The notes under the pieces are model-generated. The model was not told the origin of the DNA. It was given only the letters and a program-made list of their open reading frames with translations, and did no database searches. Positions 27,943 through 28,726 of a stretch of DNA of 28,726 nt are shown one piece after another. The stretch is from positions 1 to 28,726 of IMG/VR virus record IMGVR_UViG_3300028025_002130. One strand, written 5' to 3'. The translations under genes were made by a program, and so were the position numbers. This DNA comes from a virus. Each line of letters opens with the position of its first letter. The first letter of the stretch is position 1.

Positions 27943-28562
27943 GGGTCGGTGTTGTGTAGTGTCTTGAGCGCCACCTCCTGCACCCACCTGGTTAGCTCGA
28001 TCTCGCAGTGTTCCGGGTCGTGTGGAGTAATCCGGCCTGAGAGCTGTTTCGGCATGGCCTTCAATAGGGAGGCCACCGCCCCGTCGTGCTCCTGCATGAC
28101 ACGGCGCACCCAATCGCCGCTGACCAAGCGTCGTTCCTTCTCAGCCTGGGCGATCACCTCGTCACGGGCGCTGGTTAGGTTCTTAGCTGCTGCGGCGTGG
28201 ATGGCAACCAGGCGCCCTGCATCGGCTCGGCCGCCCCGGAGGGCATCGACAGCCAGGTCGTAGGCTGCACGCTCGATTTGCCGCTGCCGCTCGTAGGCGC
28301 CTTGTGGTGAGTCGATAGCCGCGGTGGCTGTGTCGATAGGGTTCGAGGCTTCCGCGGGGCGGTAGGGGCCTTCCTGTTCGATTGCGGGGGATTCTGGTGT
28401 GAGTGGTGTTTCTATGTGTTGCGTCGTGGACTTGGCCCGGATGTTTTTCTTGCGCCAGGCATCGGCGGCCTCGGGACTATGCATGGGCATCCCCTTTGCA
28501 GCCAGTTGGGTGACGTAGCCGTGCGAAACACCGGCGTGCTTGGCGTATTCCCGTTGGGTCAT
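27930..28562 (-). CDS. Terminase small subunit-like protein (210 aa)
   Basis: ATG at 28562 overlaps the stop of the previous gene (ATGA), giving MTQREYAKHAGVSHGYVTQLAAKG, an excisionase/Nu1-type winged HTH that recognises the packaging site. The frame stays open 38 codons further upstream but this runs through the preceding gene. A linker rich in Pro/Thr/Glu follows, then a helical domain with a coiled coil (IERAAYDLAVDALRGGRADAG...) that would oligomerise and bind the large subunit. Position next to GpA supports the call; distinctness from other small terminases cannot be judged by eye. Confidence 0.8.
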   Translation of the reverse strand: MTQREYAKHAGVSHGYVTQLAAKGMPMHSPEAADAWRKKNIRAKSTTQHIETPLTPESPAIEQEGPYRPAEASNPIDTATAAIDSPQGAYERQRQIERAAYDLAVDALRGGRADAGRLVAIHAAAAKNLTSARDEVIAQAEKERRLVSGDWVRRVMQEHDGAVASLLKAMPKQLSGRITPHDPEHCEIELTRWVQEVALKTLHNTDPWKS

Positions 28563-28726
28563 GGCTTCAAGGCTCCCAGGATCTCGGGAGGCAGCATCGA
28601 GTTGGGCACGGTCGAAGCATACTGCAAGGCCCGGAAAACACCGTCCCTCCTGCTGTCCTGCGGGTTGGGCACGCAATAGCTGGCCAGTTGCTCCGGCGGG
28701 GTGCCACGTTTCATGAGGCGAATGAA
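28559..28726 (-). CDS. Gene cut or nearly cut by the window edge (>=51 aa)
   Basis: A minus-strand frame runs from the window edge to a TGA at 28559-28561 that overlaps the small terminase ATG (ATGA). Visible residues begin FIRLMKRGTPPEQLASYC and end MLPPEILGALKP. The Met at 28714 could be the true start, making a 51-aa protein complete in this window; otherwise the gene is 5'-truncated. Its family is unknown. The ATGA overlap supports reality and decides the small terminase start. Confidence 0.6.
   Translation of the reverse strand, partial: FIRLMKRGTPPEQLASYCVPNPQDSRRDGVFRALQYASTVPNSMLPPEILGALKP

Noticed and set aside
27943-28113. 57-residue N-terminal extension of the large terminase
   Set aside because: It overlaps the small terminase in another frame, has shadow-like composition, and the family start fits MEILTDLQ at 27942.
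1-28726. tRNA genes, integrase and attachment site
   Set aside because: No cloverleaf, integrase-like protein or terminal repeat was seen by eye on either strand; a computed search could still find a degenerate one.

Overview
The window looks like the genome, or nearly the whole genome, of a small tailed dsDNA phage with a lambda-type siphovirus gene order. Nothing in it looks like cellular chromosome. Every convincing gene (about 50) lies on the minus strand and is tightly packed, mostly with ATGA or GTGA stop/start overlaps, so expression runs from position 28726 towards 1. I see no integrase, repressor, tRNA, insertion sequence or CRISPR array, which favours a lytic lifestyle. A perfect anti-16S Shine-Dalgarno (AAGGAGGTGA) before the gene starting at 7204 indicates a bacterial host with a canonical anti-SD. 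I cannot name the host.

Layout in transcription order. (1) Packaging and head, 28.7-21.4 kb: a gene cut by the window edge, small terminase, GpA-type large terminase, an unknown gene, lambda-family portal, and a 718-aa fusion of ClpP-like prohead protease, scaffold-like linker and major capsid protein, then small head-associated genes around a strong RNA hairpin. (2) An island at 21.4-18.2 kb inserted between head and tail genes: an S74 self-cleaving tail fibre, a proline-tailed structural protein, three small membrane proteins (holin candidates), a small lipoprotein (spanin candidate) and a second fibre-like protein. (3) Connector and tail, 18.2-9.8 kb, in the lambda order FII-Z-U-V-G-H, with a short 362-aa tape measure, then distal proteins including a tandem paralogue pair and a 901-aa protein of unknown fold.

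(4) After a 134-bp gap with a near-palindrome, 9.7-5.4 kb holds a lysozyme-like endolysin, a RuvC-like resolvase, two ribbon-helix-helix-like paralogues and a run of very small genes, several of them paralogous coiled-coil proteins with conserved junctions. (5) Replication and regulation, 5.4-0 kb: an SSB-like protein with a DIPF tip, a PD-(D/E)XK nuclease, a sigma-region-4/alpha-CTD-like regulator, a DEDDy exonuclease, a replication initiator, a DnaB helicase and a small HTH protein.

The most striking non-coding signal is inside the initiator gene (1963-2235): eight ACGCGT cores plus two near-copies in clusters with exact 11-bp spacing, beside a 34-nt pyrimidine run. Because 11 is not a multiple of 3, the repeats fall in changing reading frames, so they look like DNA-level iterons: a lambda-O-like origin inside the initiator gene. 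Also notable: two styles of translation start (C/A-rich leaders without SD, and strong SDs coded in the last codons of the preceding gene), and a leader of the first kind before an internal ATG where the capsid part of the fusion begins. The two window ends would join into a plausible gene junction, so the molecule may be a circularly permuted complete genome.
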